The notes: a model not told the origin generated them from the sequence alone. 64,000 bases of DNA from Rhynchonema sp. JSB1_4 (GCA_030248065.1 JASAMV010003835.1:1-64000); one strand, 5' to 3'; positions 35,916 to 49,500 are shown, counted from the stretch's first letter. A program made the numbers and translations.

Positions 35916-38900
35916 TTTTCTGGTATTTTGGAATTTAGGACTGGGGCTTTTTGTGATCTTTGAGATCAGGATAGGATATTAAGGTTCGTGGAGCACATGA
36001 CACATTTTTGGGATGTACACATCTTTCAGATAACTACAGAAGCCACAGATTGGTATCAAACCGACCTTGTATGGCATTAATTTATCAATGACGTGTTCAC
36101 TTGGAATATGTGCTTCATTTTTGTGCTCAAGGCTGTGAAACTGCTACGGAGGACGCACAAAGTTAATCATCATGCTTGCTTACACATTTGGTGTGGCAAG
36201 GAATGTTTCGCGCTAAGTGCGTGGTTCTTCCCAACAGATTTGACCCTGTCACGCACGCGCCATAATACTCAAAGATGTTCTTCTGTGCTGCTGTTTCTTG
36301 GTCAAAGGAGGTAAAGGCGACGAAAAAAAGGTACATTATCTTACAGTGCGTGTAAGTGTTGAAAAATTATCAGGCAGGCAAACGCTGTTTCGTCACACCG
36401 ACGTCAAAAGCAAACCCCATGGGTAGCGCAGGGCTTCAGGTCCCATCCTCAAGCACGAAACCAATCATATAAACTGAAGTCTCGCAAGTTTCGTGCCTTC
36501 ATTGTTTCCTATTTTCTATCGCTGTTATTTCCATCCAGTCCTTTGATGTCGAAACTACACCCGAGGTTGCCAAACGTCACCAGCGAATTACCGTAAACTT
36601 TTGCATGGGTAAGTAGCTGCTAAACTGGATTTCTCATGGCGTTTAGAGCGACAGCAACAAGCTCGAAAGAGTACACACCGTCTATGATAGGCAATCAACA
36701 ATGTCAAAAACTTGGTTTGATGATGAAAATATGCTCTCATGCTCGGTTTAGTCATTCATTGAGACCCAGACGCGATCAACCCACACAGGGTGCCGGCGAT
36801 TTGTCACATACGTACATATGCGGCTGGTCTACGCATACATGGACCAACACAGCTGACGTAAAGTCATATCGTAAAACACCGTGGGTTTAGAGCTTCGCTA
36901 ACCGCTAACGGAGTGTTCATGAACACTTTAAAGTACATTAAGTGTTTATATAGACAGGACGAGTGATCACAAGCAACCCGTGTGGTCTCCAGGTACATAC
37001 TTGGTGTTAGTTTGACCCCTTGATTGGACCCGGCCCAAGATTGAGCTGAGATTGTTCTAGAACTGGGCAGAGTTCCCACGCCGCATTTAAGCATTTTTGG
37101 CAGCAAAACGAGGCGACAACTTCGAGAAATCAGCTCATAAATACAACTGGGGACAGCACCCTTTGAGCCTCCAACAATTTGAAAAGGCAGCCACCATGTC
37201 AAGCTACAAATGCATGTGTAGTCGCAGCAGCCTGGGTCTGCGCGATCAAACTAACGCTTTCACCCTTGTGCTTACATTACAAATGAGACACCGGCTCCGA
37301 AAACAAAAGACGATAGCAAAGTTTATTAAACTATTCCGGTCACCAATACAAATGGACTGGGTATTGTACCGTCTTTGAAATTCGTTTGATACGACAAAGT
37401 CGGGTGCCATATGCGCACTCAGTCGGTTTGATACCAAACTCTGGCGGGAATCGTGAAAAGCGCATTCTGGGATAAAACTTATCGGCGGGTGTCCGTCCAG
37501 AGAGAGGTGGAGAGCTACTGTACCAGGCCATGGTCAAAAGTGTATGTGGCCAAATTGCTTCTTGCATATCATAAAATGGCTGTTCCGGTTTTGCGACAAA
37601 AAAATTGGTGGATCATAAAATAACTTTTGGGCGGATAGGAAGAATGACATGGATCCGGAACCGCCAATGTGTTTTTGGCTTAGCCGCATATTAGAATCCA
37701 ACGCAAATGCGCGGCTGCATGAGCCTACACCAATTGGTGCACGGAAGATATAAAGGAATTATGGAAAGGCAAGTGCGCCATCCGCAACAAAAGTTATACG
37801 TCCACGTGATCTGGGAACGAGGTGTGTTACCAAAACAGTTACTGGCCCCGCGAATAGACGAAAGACCAGTTTTTGCATTATACAGTACATATCGTGTAGG
37901 CATAACATGAACCAGCTGGACATGCGCCTATTGGCGCCATACGCTCAGGCACATGTGGAATCGCGAAAAAAGCTCGGCCGTGGGTCTTTTAGAGCCGAAT
38001 CGATCCTTGCAATTAAAAAGTTATACAGGACTTGAGAGACAGATACATAATATGGAAACAGGCGTCCTGCGAATGAAATCTTTCGGCTGTGCTGGAACAT
38101 CACATGCCTGGGACTTGATGGTTTATTTCTTGAAATAGCGACGCTTAGTTAGGGTGCTTATGTGCATCTGACAGCTTGTCCCGTGCACTGACACCACGCT
38201 GTTTGTGATTGCTTGTTTTATGGTTTGGTCTGAGACTGGTTTCCTTCTACATATAGCATTGCATAGCGCATATGTAGAATTGCTGTATATTATTACCGGT
38301 TTATCATTTATCTTCTTACATACGTGCCGTGTGTGTTATAATGCATACTTTCTTGAAGTTATAGTACACAGGTCAAAATCTAAAGCCTCGTTACTTTGCA
38401 GTCTCACACCTGAAAGGCAGGGAAGCTAAACACGGCTACCACCGATAGGCTTAGTCCTTAGCCCTTAGTTCAGGGTCAGGCTCGAATCCGAACTTAGCCT
38501 TGAAAGTCACTGCTTTTGGATGTAATAAAAGAAAATATGCACAAAACCGAATGCATTGGAACCATAATAAACCAGAGTGAACATAATTCCGTCTTCTTGC
38601 AGGTCGGCCGGTGTAATGATAATGGTTAGATCCATTACCATACCGGGAGATGAGATGAAGGATACGGAAAAGTAACCGAAAATTGAAAGTAAAAATCATA
38701 ATGGCAAGAACTGCATTTACATACAGTATGTGCATACAACGTACAATGTAACGTAATACATTACAAAAAGTGGGCAGTTGTACTGTACTGATTGTGCTTG
38801 AAAAAGACGAGCTTCGCGTAACGCTGTAAAACATAATTCAAATGCAGGGGTGGGTGATGATTAATGGATTCAATCTCGATGGTATACCCAAAAGTGAACG

Positions 38901-39050
38901 GGAATATACACGTTGCGCTTATGTATGTAACACAGGAGACTGTGCCGCAAACCTCTATACCCTCTCGAAGAAGCCTGAAGGGGGCCTATAGTTCGGAAAT
39001 GATTTCGAATTTGCCTCCATCCGTATATTGCCTGTGCCCGGTACGAATAC
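35916..39050. other. No gene supported
   Basis: Upstream of the K2P channel. A hydrophobic minus-strand frame near 38525–38680 is open for about 60 codons but has no start or acceptor; see the rejected list. Confidence 0.35.
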
Positions 39051-39693
39051 CTGTATTTTACTAAATTCTGAATCAGGAGCCGCGCACATGCATGAGGAAC
39101 CCGGGGAAGGGGAGCTTTTTGATAGCCTCCGGTACCACGCGCAAACCACCGCGTGCTGAATTCTATCGCAGTTTCAAACAGCACGGTTAAAGATTTTTTC
39201 AGCCAAAGGTGTCTTAAATCGTGCCCCGATTTGGTTTATAGGCAACCCCTATGCCCCCACAGTCCTTCAAGACGCTCTCCGGACCTTTGCCATATTGCGA
39301 GATACCACGAAACATCTGCTGTTTTCTACATTGGAAAAGAGCCGACGAATGCTTCCCCATTCACTCGCCCGTCATGCGGATACGAAACACATGCATGCTG
39401 CTGTAACTATACACAACAGGACAGCACAGCACAGGAACAAAAAAAAGAGAAAAACCCAAGACAACACCATGCAAATCATTCAAAAAAACCTTTTTAGAAC
39501 ATGCCAATTGCTCGTAAATCGTCTTTCCCTCTTCTTGCTTCTTCTCTTCCTCTTTTCGTTTTTCGTTTTGTTGCTGAATTTTCTGCGACACAATTCGTTT
39601 CTCTGCCGCGCATTTCTCCACCGTGAATATACCAACGGCATTGGTATTGTTGTTGTTCGAGTCTCCGCCCGGTCCCGGCCGGGTGGTGTTCAT
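39051..39693 (-). CDS. Tentative two exons of an unrecognised coiled-coil gene (partial)
   Basis: Exon 39693–39490 starts with an ATG (MNTTRPGPGGDSNNNN), continues into a charged helix (QKIQQQNEKRKEEEKKQEEG) and ends at an AAG/GTTTTT junction in phase 0. A phase-0 acceptor (AATTCAG) at 39156 opens 39155–39051, 35 codons, ending at CAG/GTATTC. I could not trace more exons, so the gene is incomplete or the call is wrong. The coiled-coil exon is the more convincing part; the donor is weak. Confidence 0.35.
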
Positions 39694-40890
39694 TGGTTAA
39701 ATACAGCGCCAGCCGGGCTCAGACCGGTACTACTTTTTTGGATAATTATTACTGAGCAAGGGATAAAGTGTGATGATGGTTATACCCGCAAAACACATTG
39801 AATACACGCAAGCAAACCAACATTTTACATGAGAAAATTCTTTTGTAGTGATATGGGCGAGGAGTGATTCTATCAATTTCAAAGTTTCTGATCGGTATGA
39901 CCCTAGGTAATGTTACCCAGCTATTTTTTGCCTATGTTACTGACATCACGGCTCTTCGGAGAGCTGAAAACCCAGGATTTGCATTGCTGTACGTACATTG
40001 GTGTTCTACATAGACAGACATTTATACGGGATCAGTCAAAAAAGCAGCATGTGTTTGAGACAGAAGGGGTCTCAGTGGTCAAAGAGCAGTGAGTTCGCAG
40101 GCCAGAAAAACATAGTGCCATGCCAATCAAACAAAAATTCTGAGACGAACTCGCAACAGTGTACTTGTTGTTGCCAAAAATATGGCAGACCAATCTCAGC
40201 GTTCAGTCACAGCGCTCTAGTGCCAAAATTCGAAACGCTACTTCTCAAACATTGAAGTTTCTTTGACTTTGACATCAAAATGACCACCATGCTCAAGGCA
40301 CTGAAGAATGATGAAGGCACTGAAGTTTACCCGAGTTCACCCTACAGCAGTGGCGGATTCAGCTTTCGGCCAAGGGGGAGGCCAAATCCTAAAAGTCATT
40401 TTTATCCAGCGCATGCTTCAGTTTTCAAAAATCGTTTTAATAGTGAAATCCGGCTATTAGGCGTCCTTTTTTCTTCTTTTCTACGAAATGGTGGGCCCCT
40501 TGAGGGGCCACTTTGACCAAGGGGGCCATGCTCCTGTGGCTTCCTTGGATCCGCTGGTGCCATACAGTACAGCTTGTAATCGTAATGTCAGTCAAGTTGG
40601 TCAATCGAATATGTTTTGCTCCACGAATACAATGAGGTGAAGTGAACAATCGGGTTTCACCATTTGACATCGTTTAGCCGAGTACGAAACGAATTCCATT
40701 CTCATTCCATGTTAACTACCTAGGCTTCTCAGTAACAGGCTCGTGGAAAATGTTAGTCAACCCCCTTACGTTTGCCAGTTTGACTGACAGGTTTGACGGA
40801 CCATAATTACTGACGTCGCAATCATATCACGGCTGGTTTCGTAAACCACCGCATGACAGTGTTTGGTATTATCCTTACATACCCCACATA
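39694..40890. other. No gene seen
   Basis: No supportable exon or repeat recognised. Confidence 0.35.
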
Positions 40891-41116
40891 GGGTGATATT
40901 TTCGAAACGGTGTAAAGGTCAGTTGGGTGTAAAGGTCGGTGGAAAACTCGGTCGACAGCTCAGTGTGATAGGCCTCGGTGTAAAAACTTGAAACATTCCA
41001 CGTTAATAACAGGCAATGTTTCACGTTTACACCGAGCTACGCCGACCGAGCTTTCGACCGAACTTTACACCGACCTTTACGCCCAACTGACCTACACCGT
41101 TTCGAAAATTCCACCC
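40891..41116. mobile_element. 226-bp foldback MITE, GGGTGATATTTTCGAAAC family, copy 1
   Basis: It starts GGGTGATATTTTCGAAACGG and ends CGTTTCGAAAATTCCACCC. The arms are made of TGTAAAGGTCAGTTGGG-type repeats and meet near the sequence CCACGTTAATAACAGG. ATA occurs on both sides. The copy at 53966–54191 has the same length. Confidence 0.88.
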
Positions 41117-42872
41117 ATACTACAAGAACAAGTTACTCAGGATGTTCTTCTACCAAAAAGTTCTCAAGGTGTGCCACCTACGCAACAAGCATACACAAAT
41201 CAGATGTCAGCTGACGACAGAGCTGGAGCATTATACGAAATAAGAAAAGAGACTACTGGCCAAAAATGTAACTCTGTTGGTATCCGTTCCAATACTCCTG
41301 CTGGGGCCACACACATCTGGGCAGGTCAAACTTAGAATATTAGTGCATGTCCCAAACACCAACTGAAACGATTTATTTCCAGCAAGTGAAGTACGTGTCT
41401 TTTTATCCCGAAAGCTGCGTAACTGCTGCAACACTGCTCTTTCTGGCACCAATATTCTAAATTTACCTGAAAAGTACCATGAACCCAGCACAAAACGTAT
41501 TAGTGACCCACAGACAAGCACATGGGGCGAGCTGAAAAAAACATCTGGGTATCGGTATCTCACAACATTGAAATGAGTGCCTGTCTCATTTCCGTTCTCA
41601 ACACTTAACCGCGTCATGCGATTATTTAAAGGCATGGCAATGATTTCATTATTGTCTGAGTCACCAGTAAAGGCAGAACTGAACTTTGCGCGTACATATT
41701 TCGGAGCTGAGCATGCACAATTGCTTAGAATGCTCAGATATGCAATAGTTCTCACGTATCTCACGCGGGAACATATGTGGATTACGAAACATCAGCGAAA
41801 CATTTCAAACACTTTTGGGTAACAAGTAGAAATTAGAACAAAATTACGATTTCAAAAAAAGGGTGCCGATAAAGGCGTTTAAACGGCGGCGCACGCTTAG
41901 AAACTCAGGCCCCACACTTGATTTTCAGGGCATGAAATTCTTGAGATCAAATCAAATGGTCGGAGCACTTGATTTTGCTGTTTATTATTCTGGCTCGTTC
42001 ATTCGTGGCACAGAGAATGGAACCAAGGTTTCTGAGCTTCACCCGCGCCAATCTCAAGTGAAATTTGTTCGTTTGTAAGCAAGAGAACAAACAATCCCGT
42101 TGAATTATTTACGGTCAGCTCAGCCTGTCAGCACTTTCTTATTCCGGTGCCAACCATTTGCGACCCGAAATTTGCTTTCAGTTCAAAACGACAGTCGAAT
42201 TCAACATGTTGCATGCTCGGTGTAGCGCTTGGCTAGGGTGTTGACGACAAAAATTGATTTATGTCCTAATTCGTAAAAATGTGTTATTTTTTGGTGACCT
42301 TGTAGATAAAGTGTGGGAAATCCGGGGTTGTTGACGATAGACATGTATAGATGAAATTGTTTGGTCAAAGTTTTCCCATGTGCCATACAAGCACTGCATA
42401 GGTACAACAATGCTTGCACTTTTGCCTTTTGAAAGTCTGCGCCAAAGCCATGCTGCGCGCCAGAAGAAGTTCGAAACGGGCTCAAAGCGCATTTTGGACC
42501 ATAACATTCGATCCCACAAAATTCCAAACATGGGTCCTAAACAGCGGGACCCAAATGACTCCGGCAGTAGCATGCACGTTTTGCGTCTTTATCTTTTGCT
42601 ATTCAAGACAACCGATGAGAGATGAAAAAAATCTACCGCCAACGTGGCTTGGTAGCTCGGATAATCATATGTTTCAGTTGCGCAATGTTGTGTCTGTGGT
42701 TGTGGGCGAGACAGTTCATACTGTTTCGTTGCTTCACAAAAATAATCATGCACAGATTGTAACATACCTACATACAGTCGACCGTCTTTGTAGTAACCGA
42801 CAGTGAGCCTCAATTTGCCGTTAATGGCGCATTATCTAAACTATAACTGTACCGTTGATAGGTGGGTATTAT
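41117..42872. other. No gene supported
   Basis: Several 100-codon frames on both strands (for example minus 42201–42527) lack splice signals and recognisable motifs. Confidence 0.35.
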
Positions 42873-44177
42873 ACTCACTGGGAAGGACTTGTGGTTTTTC
42901 CACAAGTCTTTACGTGGTTTTTTAACAAGTCATTTGTAAAACTGGAGCCACTTAAAGACTTGTAAAATTAAGCAAAAGACTTGTGGTTTATAACACAGCG
43001 GTATAGCAGTCCCAAAACCACAATTAACTTGTGGTTTTTACAAACTACTTGTGATTTCTTCTGTCGTTTACAAGTTACTTGTAAATGTTTCAAACATTTT
43101 AATCTCGGTTCGTGCACTTTTTATTTCCCTTTATTCTCCTTCACACAGCAAGATCATACAAAAAAACAAGATATAAATTTGAGATATAGAAGTAAAAACG
43201 CGAAATATGAAGTAAAAGCTGTCAAATGGCACACGCGTACCAAAATACTGGACTAAAAGGCAAAGCAATTTTGCTCAAACAGCATGAAGACAAAGCAGAG
43301 TTTGGTTTGAATTGAAAATTTTTACGTATTTATTTCACTCAAATCACAAACCGATACGATGGCGACCGTTATGTAGTGCACAGCACCGCTGGGTGCGGTT
43401 CGATAGGCGTATAGCTCTTGCACAGCTGGGTTGATATAGCGCAGGATAGACTGAAAGAGTGAAATGTCAAGTGAGGTTAAAGGGTATATAATTCAGTTTC
43501 AGCATCACATGTCAAAAGGCAAATGATGTGTATGATAGGCGGAGTTGTTTGCTTTACGTTGGCAACTCATTGAAAAATTTGATCGGCACGAAAACTCACT
43601 TGAAAAATTGGCGCTGAGAACTCGGTCCAGGCATTTTCCGTGAATGGGCCGGGCCCGGCCTTTTTTCATTTAATGAGCAACAGAACGAGCGTTTGGAAGT
43701 ACGAATTGGATGTCGTCTGAAAGCGTTCCATTTCGATTTCGAAACGGATGCGACGCAGAATAAAAAGTAAAAATTTTAGCAATTGAAAACCAACCATAAT
43801 CGAAGTCCTCAAACTTCGCTGTTGAAATTGAGGCTTCCAAATAGATTTTCAAATGCGTAGTTCCATTGAACTGCTTTCGGCATAACAAACATCGTACGCA
43901 GTATGAAAACACCAAATACAGCAAAGCGTTAACTTGAAAATTATCCAGTTTGGCGATTCTCAGCCAACAAAAATGTTTCATTGCAATTCCCGCTTTTTTT
44001 GGCAGAACCACAAGTGATTTGTTGTTTTGTTACAAATAACTTGTGGTTTTTACAAGTGTTTTGTGATTAATCGATAAAACCACAAGACTTTTATTCAAAT
44101 ACCGCAAGTAATTTGTGGTTTCGTCATAACCACAAATCTACTTGTGGTTTTAAAACCACAAGTCCTTCCCAGTGAGT
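42873..44177. mobile_element. 1.3-kb TIR element with CTTGTGGTTTT repeats
   Basis: It starts ACTCACTGGGAAGGACTTGT and ends ACAAGTCCTTCCCAGTGAGT, a perfect inverted terminus. Both arms (42873–43095 and about 44015–44177) are arrays of (C/A)TTGTGGTTTT and its complement. The interior (43100–44010) carries exon-like sequence on the minus strand. No transposase is recognised. The CACTGGGAAGG terminus is loosely hAT-like, but no 8-bp target duplication is apparent. Confidence 0.85.
43322..43660 (-). pseudogene. Two spliceable exons captured inside a TIR element
   Basis: An upstream exon reads GPFTENAWTEFSAPIFQ and ends at 43600 on a strong GTGAGT donor in phase 0. After an intron of 149 bp with a CTCTTTCAG acceptor, the second exon (43450–43322) reads SILRYINPAVQELYAYRTAP … HYITVAIVSVCDLSEINT and stops; an AATAAA overlaps the last codons. 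It looks like the 3' end of a real gene whose 5' part is missing or beyond recognition (the upstream acceptor is unclear). I do not recognise the family. It lies entirely inside the 42873–44177 element, so it is either a captured fragment or an element gene. Confidence 0.5.
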
Positions 44178-45451
44178 AGTTCTTCAGACCTGCTAGTAAA
44201 AACCGCAGATCTCGATCGCGTCACTATGAATACGGTAAGAGGTAGTTTTCTGATTTCGTGATGCGAGTAGATGAATGAACCTTGTTCGGCAAACTCCAAA
44301 ATGTCTTTATCAAGCCGATATTGCAGGCGTTGGACTGTCTTTGATGAAATGATATTCGAACTGAATGTTAGTGGAGGACATTTTGGCGTAGTATACCAAC
44401 AGGATCTTTGCGGATCGTGCCGTATGGGCAACAGAAGTTATGCAGGGTGTTCTGACCTGATCCTCGGCCGATCTCCATGAAGGCCCAAAGTTGGGTGCTT
44501 CATTCTCAGCTGACTACGGTAGCACAGTCCTAAGCGCATACTGTTCGGATTGTCAGAGTTTTGGTGATTTTTAGCGTTAAAGGGTTTAGGCGTGGGTCCA
44601 ACCCACCAACAAACGTATGCGGCACTTGAACTATGCCTGGTTTTGACATCGGCTGTTTGTCATGCCACACAAGTTATATAGCTGCCAACTAAGCCAGCCG
44701 AGATCCCGCCTGGGAGTAACGCCGCGTTTATGCTATCGAAACTTTTTTAAGTGGACCACAGAGAGACCAGATATACCTAAATTTTCTTTCCATATGCGGA
44801 TTTGTGCATTTGTTTGCACGCAGTTTGCATTTTGCAATGACCCCAGTGGATAGCGTTAACGCAAAAACAAGATAAGAACATGAAACATAATGCTGCGTCG
44901 TGCTCCAAAACCAAAAAGGGAAGCATTACGTATGCAGAAACCATATTGTTGGTGGTCCTGGCCCAGTGAAGCTGGGGGAATTTTTTCGTCATCTGTTCAC
45001 TACAAGACATGCAATTTCGTGCACTCGCCTTGCAGGAACAGGCAAAATTTGGATCAGAATATTGGTGCCGCTCATGTGACCAATGAAACCTTGTGGGATA
45101 CACAAAAGCTCAACATCAATATCATTCCATATCGGCATGTTTACGCGCACGGTACTAATAATCTGAATGTACAGTATAGAAACGAATAGAAACGAAATTG
45201 CAACAAACATGTGCGAACAGCCCGAAGCCCGACCTTTATATCCGAACGGGAGTGCATCACAAAAAAAAAACAAAATTTGTCCACTGGCATCAAATTTGCT
45301 GATTGGTCCGGTCCGGAGTTTGTTTCTCAAACACTCACCCACCTGTCAAATGGTGTTTATTTGGGTTCGGTGCAGTCTACGATCTTTATAGTGACCGCGA
45401 TCAGGTCGTGGAATCTTTCGTCTCTGCAACGATTATTCCACGAAGACTGGG
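44178..45451. other. No gene seen
   Basis: No supportable exon; open frames are short and unconserved in style. Confidence 0.35.
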
Positions 45452-45454
45452 TAA

Positions 45455-46401
45455 GGCTGCCTTCACAATGCATGCGCGTTTGCGCGTTTGCGCATTTGCG
45501 CACGAAACTGACGCGCATTTGTGTTCACAATGCATTTGCGCGTTTGCGCATCTGCGCGTTTGCGCGCCGAGCTCGTGCGCATGCGCAAACGCGCACGCGC
45601 ATTTGTGTTCACAATGCATTTGCGCGTTTGCGCGTCTGCGCGTTTTTGACGCGCAAACGCGCAAAAATACGATTAGGATTGGTTCTAATTTTGCGTGCGC
45701 GTTTGGCTTGCCCGAGCTGCCTGAAGCTAAAAAACATTATTATTTCAACAAATTATATTTTAAGAACGATATGGCCACCTGTTACGATCCTTTTACGTTT
45801 GTTGTTTTATCACTCAGCCATTGTTTATGTTTCATTTCAAAAGTCATTCTTTCACAGGAAACAAAATGTCGAAAATTGTATTTTTCACAACTAGTCGTGT
45901 TTGTTTCTTGTTCGTATGCTTTTCTTTGAACAATTTCAATGGAATCGGGTGGAGGGTTCAACTTTTGTTCTGTTTGATAGTAATTTTACGTATTTTCTAT
46001 CATTCGTTGCCAAAAAATATTCCGCAATCTCACGTTTTCCTTTTAAAAATTACATCATTGGACAGCAAAGGTGCATGCTCATCAACAGACTATGAGCTCA
46101 ATCACCCGCCGGACGCATGCTAGCCCGATACGAATATGAAAATGCAAAAAACAACTGTTCCAAATTTCATGCACACGCTATTCTAATCTGATGCGCAAAC
46201 GCGCATGTCCATTGTGAACACAGATGCGCACTGCGCGTTTGCGCATTTGCGCGTTTGCGCATGCGCGTTTGCGCGTGCGCGTTTGCGCATGAAATTTGCA
46301 TTGTGAACACCAATGCGCGTCAAAAATGTGACGCGCAAACGCGCATGCGCAAACGCGCAAATGCGCAAACGCGCAAACGCGCATGCATTGTGAAGGCAGC
46401 C
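45455..46401. mobile_element. PIF/Harbinger-like 947-bp TIR element with GCGCGTTTGCGC arms
   Basis: It starts GGCTGCCTTCACAATGCATG and ends CATGCATTGTGAAGGCAGCC, flanked on both sides by TAA (45452–45454 and 46402–46404), a perfect 3-bp target duplication. Arms of about 210 bp are made of GCGCGTTTGCGC repeats with recurring TGTTCACAATGCATTTGCGC modules. The AT-rich centre (45690–46180) has an open frame (MFMFHFKSHSF…, 100 codons from 45821) with hydrophobic content but no known motif. Confidence 0.85.
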
Positions 46402-46506
46402 TAAGCGAGTGTTAGTTTGCTTTTTGACAGCAGACGACGTTGTATAATAACGGTGAGCGCATGGTATGTATATTCCAAAACCTTTTGTGAACAAAAAATG
46501 CTTTCT

Positions 46507-46573
46507 TCGACTGGGATTCAAACCCAAGTCCTCCGCCCAACCGGGGGCCGTTGCTTTACCACTGAGTGGGCAA
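46507..46573 (-). repeat. tRNA-like sequence (tRNA relic or SINE head)
   Basis: Read on the minus strand it has a CTCAGTGGTAAAGCAAC segment like an A box/D arm and a GGGTTTGAATCCCAG segment like a B box/T arm, at normal tRNA spacing. The acceptor stem does not pair, so it is not a functional tRNA. A tRNA-derived SINE or decayed tRNA pseudogene fits best. Confidence 0.5.
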
Positions 46574-49500
46574 GAGTTGGATGCAAAGTTCGTGGTCGTA
46601 ACATATGTACATACATACGCAATTGTGTTTGCCGTTTGCCAAACTGATGCAGAGGTTTCACCACATATGTAGCGCATCACTCGCTACAAAGAGTGTCCCG
46701 GACCAATCCGATCTCCAACTTTGACTCCCTCTAAACAGAAGGCGGGGGGCCAATGCGTGTGATTCTCAGTGCGAGCGGACCGAGTCTGTGGTTGAAAGAC
46801 GCAATGAGGCTTGTTGATGAATTACCTCTGCCACCTTCTAAGTCACACACGTGCGCACTCATGTACCGACACCGACACCCTGCACAATGACACCAACGCA
46901 CGGGTGTGAGACTTTGGGGTGTCACTTGGACTGCTATCGTAGTGAGAAGGAACTCGGGTAATGTAATGCCGAACAGCAGGTACATAAAGTTTTTCTATGG
47001 CGACTCATGAGCCGCCATTTTTAGTAACTGTACAGAATAGTCGCTATACAGACCTTCTATGTAGTTAGCTTGGTAGTAGCGGCCCGCGAAAACCGAGGGC
47101 CCTGCGGAGCCCGCGGGCGGTGACCTCAGTATAACACACGCGGTCCGCACAGCCCGCGGGTCGCGACCAACTTTGTACCGAAAAGAACATGCTCTAAATT
47201 ACAAAGAATTTCACAAAAAAGAGAGTTTCGTGTATCAAACATATTTGTGAGGGCCCTGGAGAGGCCAGACCGCATGCCCACCCACCCATCACCCACATGC
47301 TAAGTGTGCCATAAATGACCAAGAAATGGTGCCCACAGTGGCCACAGCTACAGGTGTGTACTTCGTTTCCGGTTCTGTGAATAATGGTGAGGTACGTGCT
47401 TGGCTCAAACTGAGCTGGCGGGCTTTCCTTGCACACATCCCGTGAAACATCATAGAATCACTGTCATTGCCAGTTCGCCGTCAGCAAGAAATGCGGTGCT
47501 GGAACAACTCGGTGATGCTTCAAATAGAACATAAAAACATTGAAACCCCAGTCACACACAAACAGGGAGCGAAACAAGCCCGTGATACTTTGCGAAAACC
47601 TGGACATACATGTGCTGGATAAGAGGACATCTGCTGCTGAAAATGGACTGTGGCCAACAGAGCGGATAAGTTATAAATTTTCCGCGGCTTCCGAGACTTT
47701 TGGAAGTGAGTGTTCGGTAGGATGTATTTTCCCAGACTGTTGGTTTGGAAGAGAGCTATACAGTTTGCACACAGTATGTGCACCACTTTTCCAGTTCCCT
47801 GTGTTAATACAAATGTCTAGTACTGTGCACAATACTAGTGCAAAACTCGAATATTAGTGTCGTGCGTGAGAGAGTGAGAGCCTCTCACTAATACGCATAG
47901 GCATGACACTTTTGCTCGCGCATTATGTTGCAAGCTTCGTCAACAGAGTATCAGGCGCTAGACATCAGCTCCTATATCTTATACAAACGGCACTAATATA
48001 CTGAGTTAACTGTGAAGGTATATGTCGAAAGACTGGATCCAAAAAAATTACCGCAGAAAGCAGCTCAAATAAACAATAAGGCAGAGAATGGATTTGAAAA
48101 AAACGCCTTAACCTGCGTTCGTTTCGTTCACGTTCCGGTACGATCGCTGAATTTCATATTCTATCTTTAACAGAGTCCAAACTGAACTCACTATGGATTC
48201 GAAATTGAAATCCCAATGTGGGATTTTGGTGCTTATTCTTCAGTGACTATGAACCCGTTGTCGCGTAAGCCTCGCTTTATTTTTTCGAATGTAGTTTTCA
48301 GCACTGTGTCTGCCTCTTTTCATGTGTTTTGTGCTGTATGGGTTGTAATAATGTAATGTTTCACAATGCCAAAGAAGATGGAGAAAAATTTTGATTTACA
48401 GCTTTAGCACCTGAGCTTATTGTGGTGTTCGTATATATTTCGTCTACTGCCTTCGCAATCCCCCAATATCATTAGTTGGTTTGTTCTGTCAGTGTTCAGT
48501 GCTGGGGATAAGCTGCCAAGCGCACGCACGGAGACCCTGTGGGGAAACCCTGTGAATTCAGGGAAGGAAGGAGACAGAAAACGCAAATACATTTTCGATT
48601 TTGCGCTGGAGTTCAAGGATTAGCCAAGCCTATACGTAAGCCAAGGCCTAAGCCTAAGCCCAAGCGTGGGAACAATGTCCGAGACCCCGGCCCTGGCCTA
48701 CATGGGCGCGCCCTTAGGGTTTCCCAAAAAGCCGCACTCAGCCCGCCCATCTGGTGTACGTGCTTTGTCTGTTACTTTTCTGCACTCGAAAAGTCATGAT
48801 TGATGAAAAACCGTCTGGGAAGGCAGGAATAAAATAAACAATTGCAGATAAACAAATTGAAATAATCTGACAGCCATGCACATGACCCTAAAATGTATGA
48901 AACTTGAAATTATACATCGTCCTTGAAAAAAATTGCCCAATTATTTTGACAAGATCATTCTAAAATATCAGCACCAAGTAAAATTGGCAATTAGATTCTT
49001 ACGGCAGAAACTGGGTGTTGGAGCTGATTTTCACGGGGTCACGAAGAGAAAGAACTAATTCCCTGACTCAAAAATTTTCGATTGTTAACATCTTCAAAAT
49101 TGAAAAATTGTAGACTGCAGTTCTTGCGGTTCCCACAACCAGTTTATTGCTTTGCAAATATTCCACCTCTTCCGGTCCGATATCTGAAAAAATTGTGACT
49201 TATAGCGGGTTGGAAACAATATCAACTAAATCTTGGCACCTTGCGCTCAGGGTGATTTGGAAATTTGATGAAAACCTGGATTCTCAGAATCTCCTACTGA
49301 CATTAGTTGGAAGAAACATTAGTGTGCGAGGAAGGAAGTCGGGTGATACGCATGGCCCTAACTTTCTCAATTAACAGCTGCATGTGTCCCTATTTACCCC
49401 AGAGAGCACCTATACTTATTCGTAGTTAGGAAGCACAGTCAATTTAATGAACGCTTTCAGTGGCAACAAACACGCGGAAAGAATACCGAAATATCAAAGG

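Noticed and set aside
38525..38690. Hydrophobic minus-strand frame (MVMDLTIIITPADLQEDG…)
   Set aside because: Open for about 60 codons and membrane-like, but there is no start codon context, no acceptor upstream and no in-phase neighbour exon.
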